From Planctomycetota bacterium (GTDB lineage: Bacteria > Planctomycetota > Phycisphaerae > UBA1845 > UTPLA1): a stretch of 64,000 nucleotides of DNA. Where the stretch lies: the NCBI GenBank assembly GCA_016712275.1, contig JADJRI010000012.1:48323-112322 (forward strand). Direction: 5' to 3'. Position 1 is the first letter of the stretch. Each line of letters starts with the position of its first letter. A model generated the notes under the pieces. The model was given only the letters and a program-made list of their open reading frames with translations. It was not told the origin of the DNA and did not search any database. The translations under genes and the position numbers were made by a program. This document shows positions 48,730-57,044 of the stretch, piece by piece.

Positions 48730-50591
48730 CTATTTGTCCTTGTTTTTCTTGTCGCCGTCCTTGCCGCCCAAGAGGCCGCCGAAGGCGTTCTTGGCAGCTT
48801 CACCGGGTTGATCCAGGACCTTCGATGCATCCGGCACGCCGCCGGGGATCTTGTCGCCGACGAGGCCATCGAGCTGGGCGGCGAGTTGGGCTTTGCCCGC
48901 GTTGACCAATGCGGTCTTCATCTCTTGGGTGAGGGCGTCCTTGTCAAAGACGAGGCGCGGATTGGTGGGTGGGGCCGACGAGGCGCAACGTCGTCTCGAT
49001 ATTCTCGAGGACTTTCATCGCTTCCGACGTGACCTTCGGATCGAGGCCCAGCGCGCCGCTGCTGCCGGCCGTTCGAGCTTTCATGCCATTGGTCTTGATG
49101 CCGATGGCCAAGTCGATGAAGTCATGGCCCGCCTTGCCACTGACATGCGCCGTTGCCGTGCCGCCCTCGAAGATGACGGGATTGTTGCTCTTCAGGTCTC
49201 TTTGCAATTTTGCCAGATCGATTTTTTCCAACGTCGCTTCGATCTTTGCAGCAGGATCGGAACCGGTGTAGTCGCAGGTAATCTTGACGGATGACGCCTT
49301 TTCCTTGGATTTTACGTCGATCGTGAGCGGATCGGAGAGCGCGCTCGGCGCTTCACTCAGATTCATACAGACGATGTCGCTCTTGCCGATCTGATCGACG
49401 GGCACGGCAATATCGTTGAGCACGAGCCTGTGAATGATGAATCGCGGTGTCGGCGAGGCCTGGGCTCGGGCCGTCAGGTAGGCAAGGTAAGCTTCCGGCG
49501 ACTTGGTGTCTTTTTCGAGCCGGGCTTTTTTCCCGGGCAGGTATTCCTGGACATTCTTAAGCCATTCTCGAATCTGCTTCGCATTGTTGCAGTAGGTCTC
49601 AATCGCCTTTGGATCGACATCTTTCAGGTTGAGCCCGGAGAAATCGAACGCCGAATTTGAACTCTCGTCTTTCTTCGGGCGGTCGAGCACGGCTCCCGGC
49701 TTGCTGCGCGGCGAATCGGTCTCGACGGCTGAGAGCTCGACTTCATCCATGATCACGCGGCCCGTCGACAGCCCGTACCAGTTCACGTCCGCCGAGATCG
49801 TGCCGATGGCGATGCGATTGTGTGTTGGTTTTGCGGGGTCGGTCATCTCGATGCCCGAACCGGAAAGGCGACCCTGTGCGACGCTGAGTTGCAGCTCCTT
49901 AAAGTTGACCTCCGCACCGTTGGCGAATGTCAGTTGGCGACCTGCGACGTCGGCAAGTGCAGTCTTCTGAAAATAATGTGCCCCGACTCCCGCTCCGACA
50001 AGCAATAGGACGGCGAATGCAACGCCGGGAATGCGAACGAACCGCGGACGCCGTTGCAGGACGTCGCGAATGCTCCTGGCGCTCTTGCCGATCAGCAGAC
50101 GATCGAGAAAGCGCACCCAACCCTTGTCCCGCCAGCGGCGAAATCGCTCTGAGCCCTCTTCAAGCCGCAGCATGTTCTTGCGGAAAGTCACAACCGCCTT
50201 CGCAAGGGATGCGCCCAGGGCGAGTCCGACAATCGGACCCAGTAAGAGTGATCCGGCGAGGGCATAGATCGAGAATTCCGTGATGCCGACGATGGGGATG
50301 GCGGCAAAGGTCTCAAGCAATCCGCAGAAGTTGTGCTGCACCCAGACTCCGGTGCTGTAGAGCACCGGCGGCCGCATAGCAGATCGCTTTCCCGAGCGCG
50401 GCGGAAAGAAGAAAGACGCCGATGTTGATGTTCAGGACGAGGGCGAGCGCGAGGATCGCGACATGTATGCCATAGAAACCCGGCATGAGCCCGAACCAGA
50501 ACCCGGACATGACAGATAAAATGATAAGTACTGGCACTGCGTCGCCGCGAAAAATGCCAATGAGTTTCTTGATCGGACCGGGCAGAATCAT
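48730..50591 (-). CDS. TIGR03546/TIGR03545-like fused membrane protein (frameshifted)
   Basis: A protein of about 620 residues. The N-terminal 160 residues have several membrane helices (PVLIILSVMSGFWFGLMPGF, HVAILALALVLNINIGVFLL, IYALAGSLLLGPIVGLALGA), resembling TIGR03546. Another helix (VAFAVLLLVGAGVGAHYF) starts a large periplasmic region resembling TIGR03545, with AsmA-like repeats such as VNWYGLSTGRVIMDEVEL. The tail NPRLVFDKDALTQEMKTALV is in another frame. Frame changes lie near 50375 and 48960. Both families are uncharacterised and usually encoded by adjacent genes. AGGAG precedes ATG 50591. Confidence 0.72.
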
Positions 50592-51102
50592 GGGTCGCTC
50601 CTAGCAGGGTCATCCGGCGGCAGTATCCGACGAGCCGGAAAACAGATTTGAGAATGCGGACCGCCTCAGGGGATTGCGTTCGAGGCATTATCCCGCGACA
50701 TCGTGAGTTGCGTCAATTCGGACTGAGTGTAATCGCTGGATGTCGGCCACGCTATTTTCCATTGCTCGTCGAACGATATGTGGATTGGGAGAGACGCATG
50801 AAACTGGGGACGGTCCCGTTAATGCCACACAAATGGCACTCATCTCGCCCGAATCACACCGCCTCGCAAACCGAAGCACTTCCCCATTCGGCCGGCAGCA
50901 GCATCGACCGTCGCCGGAGGGTGAGGCCCTTTCCCGCGTCGCAATTCCCGTTCCGCGTTTCTTTTTCTACATTCTCCATTCTCTATTCTACATTTTCCCC
51001 ATTCCCCAGCCTTCACTCAGCCCCTTGGACCCTCGGTCCCTCGGTCCCTTATCATGTTTCGGCGTTTTGGCGTTTTCCTCAATCGCCACGTCGCTCCGCC
51101 CC
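50592..51102. other. intergenic region
   Basis: 511 bases between two minus-strand genes. Frames through it have no coding character. A pyrimidine-rich stretch at about 50950-51050 contains two adjacent copies of CCCTCGGT. No promoter was confidently located. Confidence 0.4.
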
Positions 51103-51684
51103 CTATCCCGAATACTTCTTCGAATGTTTCAAATGCAGCGCAAAGTTCTTCTCAAACTTCTCAAACACCTCGTCCGCATGTTTGATGATCACCACATTCT
51201 CGGCATTCTTCTCCTCCGCCGCCTTGGTGAAGTTATACGAGCCGGTGATGATCGTGTGATCGTCGATCAGAATCACCTTGTTGTTCGCCGTCGCGTGCTT
51301 CGAATCGAAATAAACCGGAACACCTTCGCGCTTCAATATGCGCCAGCTCCCATAGGTCATCTTCTCCTGCGACTTGTCGAGCACAACCGTGACACTCACC
51401 CCCCGCTTCTTCGCCTTCACCACGGCCTCCGTGATCGGTTTCGACGTGAAGTAAAACGCCTGGATGCGCAGCGTCTTTTCCGCGCCGGCGATCTCGTCGG
51501 CAATCCGCTCCTGACACCCGCCGCCCGGCGAGAAAATGGCATCGACCTCGATCGACTTGTCGCCGTCCTCGCCCGGCTCGAAAAATGCGCCGGACGTCAG
51601 CGCCGCCGTCGAAATGACGACCAGTGCGGCAAGACCGAAAACCAAACCGCGATGGCAGTACGCCTGCGAAATTCGGACGCTCAT
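51103..51684 (-). CDS. secreted phospholipase D-like protein, HKD histidine replaced
   Basis: A protein of about 193 residues with a signal peptide (GLVFGLAALVVISTAALTSG) and one PLD-like domain. It resembles Nuc-type endonucleases: ERIADEIAGAEKTLRIQAFY, FTSKPITEAVVKAKKRGVSV, ITGSYNFTKAAEEKNAENVV. The catalytic H-x-K motif is expected in H-A-x-A-H-N-K-V, but here reads HATANNKVILID. Asn (AAC) replaces the nucleophile His, so activity may be lost or the base call may be wrong. ATG 51684 with AGGAG upstream is preferred over a longer N-terminus. Confidence 0.78.
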   Translation of the reverse strand: MSVRISQAYCHRGLVFGLAALVVISTAALTSGAFFEPGEDGDKSIEVDAIFSPGGGCQERIADEIAGAEKTLRIQAFYFTSKPITEAVVKAKKRGVSVTVVLDKSQEKMTYGSWRILKREGVPVYFDSKHATANNKVILIDDHTIITGSYNFTKAAEEKNAENVVIIKHADEVFEKFEKNFALHLKHSKKYSG

Positions 51685-51997
51685 AAAAATGCTCCTGTTT
51701 TGTTGGGTGGCCGAACACTCCGGCGCGGGCCGCTCTCCGCGATCGCGCCGCCGAATGGGCAATTATGTTACCCAGTGCCTTCCCCGCGTCCATTACAAAT
51801 TCCTGCCCGGCGTCGCGGGCTGGGTCACCGGTCGGGGGCCAATAACCAAGAACCGGAGGGATGAATTGCCGATCGTTTCGTATGTTATGGGTAAGACCTG
51901 CGGCGACGGCCTGCGGTCTAACGATTGCTCCATGCCCGGCGAGCCGATATTCGTAGCGCGCGTCCGCGACCGGCGGATCTCGCAAGAAGGGTTTTTC
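51685..51997. other. intergenic region between divergent genes
   Basis: 313 bases between the PLD-like gene and the small membrane protein gene. No coding character and no clear promoter elements recognised. Confidence 0.35.
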
Positions 51998-52378
51998 ATG
52001 AAGGCACAAACTCGCATCGGCTTGAAGCACTCGATCTGGGGCCTCTTCCTGAGCGCGCTCGCGGCATTCATTGTCGTATTCGCAATCAGGAATTATGCAG
52101 GACCGGTGCCGCCCCTGCTCGTCCCCGGTTCCGTGGCCTTTGCGGTCTATGTCGTCATGAATCGCCGCCTCTGGCAGTCGACGAAAGAGTCATACGATGC
52201 CGGAGAAGTCGGCCGCCGAGTGAACCAGACCGCCGCGCCCAAGCACGCCAATGCGGATGACACCCACCGATCGACCTGGTTCGCCAACAATGAAACCGAC
52301 ACGACGGCCGCCGCCAACCACGTCGCCATGCGCAAGAAAAAAGCCCTTCAGACCGCGAGGCCGGAAGGGCTTTCTTAA
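51998..52378 (+). CDS. small membrane protein
   Basis: A protein of about 126 residues with two hydrophobic segments near the N-terminus (SIWGLFLSALAAFIVVFAI and PPLLVPGSVAFAVYVV) and a polar C-terminal half. No family recognised. AAGAAGG stands just upstream of the ATG. The final 13 codons (R-K-K-K-A-L-Q-T onward) are encoded by the terminator hairpin of the opposing tRNA gene, and the stop lies two bases from the tRNA 3' end. The C-terminal tail is therefore shared with an RNA signal. Confidence 0.6.
   Translation: MKAQTRIGLKHSIWGLFLSALAAFIVVFAIRNYAGPVPPLLVPGSVAFAVYVVMNRRLWQSTKESYDAGEVGRRVNQTAAPKHANADDTHRSTWFANNETDTTAAANHVAMRKKKALQTARPEGLS
52334..52373 (-). terminator. intrinsic terminator of tRNA-Glu
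   Basis: Arms AAAGCCCTTC (52340-52349) and GAAGGGCTTT (52364-52373) pair perfectly over 10 bp. On the minus strand the hairpin is followed by a T-rich run (complement of 52334-52342). It sits just downstream of tRNA-Glu and may also work on the plus strand, where TTTCTT follows. Confidence 0.8.
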
Positions 52379-52380
52379 AA

Positions 52381-52453
52381 TACCCCCAAGGGGAATCGAA
52401 CCCCTGTCGCCGACATGAAAAGCCGGTGTCCTAGGCCTCTAGACGATGGGGGC
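52381..52453 (-). tRNA. tRNA-Glu (TTC)
   Basis: A 73-nt tRNA on the minus strand. The 5' end is GCCCCCAT (52453-52446) and the acceptor pairs with TGGGGGT, leaving a G1-U72 wobble and A73. The anticodon loop CTTTTCA gives TTC. The T-loop TTCGATT is present. CCA is not encoded. Confidence 0.95.
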
Positions 52454-52604
52454 CAAGGCGCATCCGAGCGGAACCGCGTTCGGCTCGGAGACTGAAGAGG
52501 GACCGGCTATTTAAGGGGCAATTCGGCGTTTCCGCAAGGGTTCCCCGTCGTTGACATTTATGGGCATTTTGCCGAATGAGCACCCTCCACCCGACGGCCA
52601 ATCG

Positions 52605-52646
52605 TCAACAAAAAACACCGCATCGAACCCATTCGGTTCGATGCGG
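52605..52646 (-). terminator. strong intrinsic terminator of an unidentified minus-strand transcript
   Basis: A perfect 12-bp stem, CCGCATCGAACC (52618-52629) with GGTTCGATGCGG (52635-52646), and a five-base loop. On the minus strand it is followed by GTG and six T (complement of 52610-52615). No minus-strand gene is evident upstream (52650-53003). Confidence 0.65.
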
Positions 52647-53003
52647 CGTCACGATGGCGCGATCGAGTGGCTCTCAATCGCGTAGGGGCATGAACAGGCC
52701 GGCCGTCATGACCGGCCTGACAGGGGGCATTCAGAAAGTGTCTTTGTCACCAATGACAGGCATCAACGGAATGTTTCCACCGGCATCGGAACACTTCCAT
52801 TTATTAGGCAGCCGGTCCGGTTCAATCAAACCTCAACCAATCACTGATTCGGACATCAGGCAGCACCCTGCAAAATGCTGCTCAGCGCCAATGACTTATG
52901 GGTACAAAGCGCCACAAATTCCTAACATGATCCAGCGAATCGGACGCATTCACGTTCAAGGCCACAGCGCGTAATCTGATAAGCCGGGTTAGAATCTGCA
53001 TCG
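52647..53003. other. intergenic region with a further hairpin
   Basis: About 350 bases without a convincing gene. CAGGCCGG (52695-52702) and CCGGCCTG (52712-52719) form a hairpin. On the minus strand a 30-codon stretch reads PNKWKCSDAGGNIPLMPVIG, too short to support. A plus-strand frame across the region looks like non-coding sequence. With the terminator at 52605 this may be a small minus-strand RNA or gene remnant. Confidence 0.35.
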
Positions 53004-53495
53004 ATGGACACGCTCATTAGCTGGCTTTCGAACGATGACAACCGGTGGCTGCTGATCGCCATCGTCGCTGTTCTGCTGGTACTGGTGATTTTGCTGCGAC
53101 TTTTCGGACTCGTGGGTTGGTTCTTCAAAAAGGCGAAAAGATTTGGCAAGCCGGCAGCACTTCATCCGAAACTGGCCGCTTATGCCGGCCACAGTGAGGC
53201 CGAAATAGAACAAGATCGCCGACTGGCCGTGGGCATCGTGGCCACCAGCTCGACAACGCAAGTGGCGGGCTATGAACTGACCCGGCAGATTGAAGCCGTT
53301 TACGTTGAGGGCTATCGAACACCGCAGGAGGCGGCCAATGCACTGAAAGCAGCGGCCGCTCGACGGGGTGCGAACGCGATCATTAATCTTACCCACCAGC
53401 GAACGGCCGCAGGTAAGTGCTCGGCTCAGGGCGATGCGGTCGTCATTGAACCCATCGTGGCGACTCAGAAACGCAATAATCCAATCGAAAAGTGA
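53004..53495 (+). CDS. YbjQ/DUF74-like protein with N-terminal membrane anchor
   Basis: A 163-residue protein. One strong membrane helix (WLLIAIVAVLLVLVILLRLF) is followed by a soluble domain, IVATSSTTQVAGYELTRQIE then ALKAAAARRGANAIINLTHQ and GDAVVIEPI. The strand-helix order and the G-A-N-A-I-I-N/G-L motif resemble the YbjQ (DUF74, putative heavy-metal-binding) family. Function unknown. The ribosome binding site is weak. Confidence 0.7.
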   Translation: MDTLISWLSNDDNRWLLIAIVAVLLVLVILLRLFGLVGWFFKKAKRFGKPAALHPKLAAYAGHSEAEIEQDRRLAVGIVATSSTTQVAGYELTRQIEAVYVEGYRTPQEAANALKAAAARRGANAIINLTHQRTAAGKCSAQGDAVVIEPIVATQKRNNPIEK

Positions 53496-53705
53496 TGCGC
53501 TCCAATTATTGGGAACTGCTGCGCGTATCCTGTGGTCATGAAATGGGTAATCCTTACCTATTATCACCCTTTTATTTGAGACATTCGAACCGTGCTTTTC
53601 GCCAGGAAGTCTTAAACCGCTCCAAAATATAGGGTTAGAACCCATTCAATCGGGCCGCTCCAGAATCCATCCGCCACTGGCACGCGAAATGGTTATGTTC
53701 CCCAG

Positions 53706-53890
53706 CCGTCAACGGTTTACCCGGTTGACGCGATGGGTTCGGCAACGTGCCGAGCAAGGCCCGTCAGGTTCGCGGGAACTTTGGGAGAGGTGCCTGCGAA
53801 CCAGCGGACTTTGCTCTGCGGGTTGCTGCTCCAAGCAGCAAGGCGAGGTCGCGACGGCGGGAGACGGCGCGGCCTCGCTGGATTTTTTAC
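53706..53890 (+). ncRNA. candidate structured RNA, unidentified
   Basis: Several hairpins follow one another: CGTCAAC/GTTGACG (53708-53730), TCGGCA/TGCCGA (53749-53763), GGTTCGC/GCGAACC (53767-53802), and TTGCTGCT/AGCAGCAA (53823-53841). Last come GCGAGG/CCTCGC (53843-53878) and TGGATTTTTT, which resembles an intrinsic terminator. Open frames across it look like non-coding sequence. It does not carry the SRP tetraloop core, RNase P or tmRNA signatures that I would recognise. It lies just upstream of the cobalamin riboswitch. Confidence 0.4.
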
Positions 53891-54059
53891 AGCCACAGTG
53901 AATTGAATGTGATTTTCATTGGCCCAAGATTCATCTCAGGCTTTCCAGGATTGGATTGACAATTCGACGCGTGACGTCAGACTTACGCACCCGGTCGAGG
54001 TTGATGCGGAAAATGCCGTCTGCCTCGATGCGAACAGATGATTGACAATTAAATATCGC

Positions 54060-54250
54060 TCGATGCCGGTCTCCTGCGTTGGGAGACAAAAGGGAAGATG
54101 GTGAAAATCCATCGCGGTCCCGCCGCTGTAATCGGGGACGATGGTCGCAGATGCCATTCTCGACTCGCGTGAATTGAAACACGCGCGAAGAGGAGAAGGC
54201 GCGACTGATCGGACGATCCGAAAGCCAGAAGACCTGCCGGTGTCGAAGAA
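54060..54250 (+). promoter_or_regulatory. cobalamin (B12) riboswitch
   Basis: Contains the class landmarks in order: AGGGAAGATGGTGAAAATCC, GCGGTCCCGCCGCTGTAA, GATGCCATTC, and the B12 box region AAAGCCAGAAGACCTGCCGG at the 3' end. It is oriented toward the PEP-CTERM gene and is followed by a terminator 120 bases on, so transcriptional attenuation is expected: cobalamin binding would favour termination. The exact 5' boundary is approximate. Confidence 0.9.
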
Positions 54251-54371
54251 AGTCGCATCGCCTCGGCGCACGGGCGAAGTGTCGACAGCCGTATTCCCAA
54301 TCTGAATCTGGAATCCGGCGACGTCGTGTTTAGATAGACGCTTGTCTACATCACGTTTCGGCTCCTTCAAG

Positions 54372-54406
54372 CTCCGCTCGCTTTCGGCGATGCGGAGTTT
54401 TTTGTT
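54372..54406 (+). terminator. riboswitch-controlled intrinsic terminator
   Basis: Arms CTCCGC (54372-54377) and GCGGAG (54392-54397), extended by TCGC/GCGA, are followed by TTTTTTTGTTTT. It lies between the B12 aptamer and the start codon at 54445, the position of an expression-platform terminator. Confidence 0.8.
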
Positions 54407-54444
54407 TTGCGGCAACGAAGATTGCCGCAGGAAGGAGCACAATC

Positions 54445-55332
54445 GTGCTGAACCCCCCTACTGCAAAACGTGTTTCATCGCCACTTGTTCGACTAACTGC
54501 CATCATACTGGCACTCAGTACGGCGGCGGCCAGCCCGGCTCTCGCTTCGCCCTGGGCCGGAAACTGGGTGAGCTACAATCCCGGCTCGACGCCTGTTTTC
54601 GGGTATACGAATCCGGCGACCGCGCTGGGATTGCCCGAGCGCTTCACCGGCGAGAATGAATTCGGCGGCCTGTATCAATCGGCCGTGACGATGTTCAATC
54701 CGGTGTTCGGCACGGACGAAGCCGTCAGCATCGGCGAAGGCGGCCATCTGACACTCGCCTTGGACACTCCAGCGACCGATGATGCCGGCCATCTCTACGG
54801 AGTCGACCTGATCCTCTTCGGCAACTCTTTCTTCAGCGACAGCAACTATCCCAACGGGCAACAGGAGGCGACCGCCTCGCTGTTCAGCGCGGGTCAGGGG
54901 CGCATTGAATTGTCGGCGGACGGTGTCAATTTTATTGCGGTTCCCGGCTGGACGGCGGACCGTTTGTTTCCAACGCAAGGCTACCTCGACGTGGATGCCA
55001 ACTCAACGACACCTGGCGGCGTTCCCGCCGATTTCCTGAAACCGATGAATCCGTCTCTGACGCTGGCGGATTTCAATGGACTCAGTTACGCGCAATCACT
55101 TGCCTTATACGACGGTTCGGGCGGCGGCACGCCGATCGACATCAGCCTGGTTGGACTCAGCAGCGTGACGCATGTGCGCATCAGCGTTGACGATGATTTC
55201 AACCCCAATACATCGCTGGCGGCGGAAATAGACGCAGTGGCCGCCGTGCCCGAGCCGACGTCCCTGAGCATTTTGTTGGTCGCGTGCATGGCGATGACCC
55301 TTCGACGTTCGCGACCATCGTGTAGGGGCTGA
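54445..55332 (+). CDS. PEP-CTERM sorted surface protein under B12 riboswitch
   Basis: A 295-residue exported protein. The signal peptide (LTAIILALSTAAASPALA) leads to a beta-rich body with DLILFGNSFFSDSNYPNGQQ and VTHVRISVDDDFNPN. The C-terminus is a PEP-CTERM tripartite signal, VPEPTSLSILLVACMAMTLR then R-S-R, which targets proteins to exosortase for surface sorting. The start is GTG 54445 with AGGAAGGAG upstream, 39 bases after the riboswitch terminator. Control by cobalamin suggests a role in B12 capture or a B12-dependent process, but the protein family itself is uncharacterised. A secreted beta-propeller gene follows after 86 bases. Confidence 0.85.
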   Translation: MLNPPTAKRVSSPLVRLTAIILALSTAAASPALASPWAGNWVSYNPGSTPVFGYTNPATALGLPERFTGENEFGGLYQSAVTMFNPVFGTDEAVSIGEGGHLTLALDTPATDDAGHLYGVDLILFGNSFFSDSNYPNGQQEATASLFSAGQGRIELSADGVNFIAVPGWTADRLFPTQGYLDVDANSTTPGGVPADFLKPMNPSLTLADFNGLSYAQSLALYDGSGGGTPIDISLVGLSSVTHVRISVDDDFNPNTSLAAEIDAVAAVPEPTSLSILLVACMAMTLRRSRPSCRG

Positions 55333-55418
55333 TTTCTTTTGGGGCTGGGCGGTGTTCGTAAAACTGGAGGGGCGCCGCCCGGCCCAACTTTGCTGGTTGA
55401 GTTTACTGGAGAATCGTC

Positions 55419-56954
55419 ATGCGGTTCAACAATCCAGCGATCATCGTTGCGTTTGGCATTTCCTTGAGTGCCGCCCATGCAGCACGCGCGGCCGACTGGC
55501 TGCAGTATGCGGGCAATGCAGAACGACATGCTCACGCTGTGAATGCGCCGGCCGAATTATCAGCAAATCTCTGGACAGCCGCGATGAATTCCATCGGCGA
55601 AACCATTGTCTATGAGGGGCCTTCGTCTCCGGTTGTGCATGATGGGCGGATTTTCGCCAATGCCCGTGTGCTGACCGGAACAACTCACACCGCCAACAAG
55701 ATTGTCGCAATCGACATGGCCGACGGAGCCGTGCTGTTTGAAACACCGATCATGAAATCGACGCTGAATTCCTGGTCATCGCCTGCGGTGGATGTGGACC
55801 ATTCGACCGTGCTGATCGGCAGCGGTAATACCGTGTATGCGATCGATTCGATGGCGGGCGGCGTGGTCTGGTCGACGTCGTTGACGCGCAGCATCGTTAA
55901 TGCGTCGGTCGCGGTCGCGGGAGATTTGAAATCCGGGCGAGCGTTTATCACAGACTATGACGGAAACGGAACGTCGGCCTCGCTTTACTGCCTGAACACA
56001 TCGCCTTTTGATCTTGACATAAATCCGTTTCAACCGGGGAGATCTCTGGCAGGAGCCCATCGGCGGTCGAGCGGAAACTCGCCTGCATATGCGAATGGTG
56101 TCGTCTATGTGGCATCGGTTTCGGCGCTCGATTCGCCGGGTTTTCCGGGCGACGGCCAGTTGTACGCATTTGATGTCAATGGGGCCGATGGCGAGCGGCT
56201 GCGATGGTCTGTTGCGGTCGGCGATGGATTTTTTGGCGGCGTGACGGTTGTCGATGGATTCGTCTATGCGGCGAGTTATGACCCGTTCTGCGGCGCGGAC
56301 AATTCGGTGCTGGTGAAGGTCAGCGCGACGGATGGCGCGGTTCAGTGGACGATTCCCTGCGAGCGGACGAATTCCATTCCGGTTGTCGATGGCGATCGAA
56401 TTTATCTTTCGGCGGGCATTCCCGGATTCGGCAGCGCACCGAAGGTGCAGGCGTTTGCCGATCACGGAGCGTTTGCCACCAAGCTGTGGGACACTTTCGC
56501 CGATACAGGCGGCGCATTGGCCGTCGGCGGCTGGACGCATCAGCCGGTCTATTCGGAAGGCGTGCTGTATTGCGGTCGCATCGCGACCGGCAACGTTTTT
56601 TTTGGAGCATACATCGAGATGTTCCTGCTGGACGTCACACGCGCGCCCACGGAGCCCGAGTATGTCGTCGACCATGTCGTCGGATTCGGAAGCACCCCGG
56701 CGATCTGCGATGGGCGGTTGTATTCCATCGGACCGGATGGATTGCATGCGACGGCCGCGCTCGGAGATGTTTGCTCAGGACATTCCACGCGGGGCGACGG
56801 CGTGGTGGATGGCGCGGATGTGCCGTGTTTTGTGGAGCTGATGCTGACTGATTCGCCGAGCGCGGCGGAGACCGCCATCGGAGACTTTGATGGCGATGAG
56901 ATGTTGACCATGAATGATAAGGCACTTTTTGTGGAACGATTGGTGGGTGAATAG
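55419..56954 (+). CDS. secreted PQQ-like beta-propeller with dockerin-like C-terminus
   Basis: A 511-residue exported protein. The signal peptide (AIIVAFGISLSAAHAARA) is followed by DWLQYAGNAERHAHAVNA, the usual opening of PQQ-like propellers. Repeated blades follow, with motifs such as IVAIDMADGAVLFETP, VYAIDSMAGGVVWSTS and LVKVSATDGAVQWTIP. The C-terminal 55 residues carry two dockerin-like Asp/Gly loops (RGDGVVDGADVPCFVEL and GDFDGDEMLTMNDKALFVER). GGAG precedes the ATG. It sits second behind the B12 riboswitch; a secreted propeller in that position recalls BtuG, the cobalamin-binding surface propeller of Bacteroides, though sequence kinship is not claimed. Confidence 0.85.
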   Translation: MRFNNPAIIVAFGISLSAAHAARAADWLQYAGNAERHAHAVNAPAELSANLWTAAMNSIGETIVYEGPSSPVVHDGRIFANARVLTGTTHTANKIVAIDMADGAVLFETPIMKSTLNSWSSPAVDVDHSTVLIGSGNTVYAIDSMAGGVVWSTSLTRSIVNASVAVAGDLKSGRAFITDYDGNGTSASLYCLNTSPFDLDINPFQPGRSLAGAHRRSSGNSPAYANGVVYVASVSALDSPGFPGDGQLYAFDVNGADGERLRWSVAVGDGFFGGVTVVDGFVYAASYDPFCGADNSVLVKVSATDGAVQWTIPCERTNSIPVVDGDRIYLSAGIPGFGSAPKVQAFADHGAFATKLWDTFADTGGALAVGGWTHQPVYSEGVLYCGRIATGNVFFGAYIEMFLLDVTRAPTEPEYVVDHVVGFGSTPAICDGRLYSIGPDGLHATAALGDVCSGHSTRGDGVVDGADVPCFVELMLTDSPSAAETAIGDFDGDEMLTMNDKALFVERLVGE

Positions 56955-56956
56955 GT

Positions 56957-56999
56957 GCGTAGGTGTGGCACCGGGTATTAGCCGGTGCCACACCTACGC
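56957..56999. repeat. 18-bp perfect inverted repeat
   Basis: Left arm GCGTAGGTGTGGCACCGG (56957-56974) and right arm CCGGTGCCACACCTACGC (56982-56999) are exact reverse complements around a seven-base loop. It starts three bases after the propeller stop. No T-run follows, so a simple intrinsic terminator is unlikely. It may be a REP-like element or a transcript-stabilising or processing hairpin. Confidence 0.85.
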
Positions 57000-57044
57000 C
57001 TAACCAGTGTTTCTCATTCGCCAACCGGCCTTTGATTGAGGCAC

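Noticed and set aside
52576..52974. 132-codon plus-strand protein
   Set aside because: It spans a strong opposing terminator and two hairpins, and has no ribosome binding site or recognisable composition.
53700..53890. Signal recognition particle RNA
   Set aside because: GTCAGG is present but the expected GGAAGG-AGCAGC core after it is absent, and overall pairing differs.
53689..53959. Two short overlapping plus-strand ORFs
   Set aside because: Both lie over the structured RNA candidate and have non-protein-like Arg/Ser/Cys composition.
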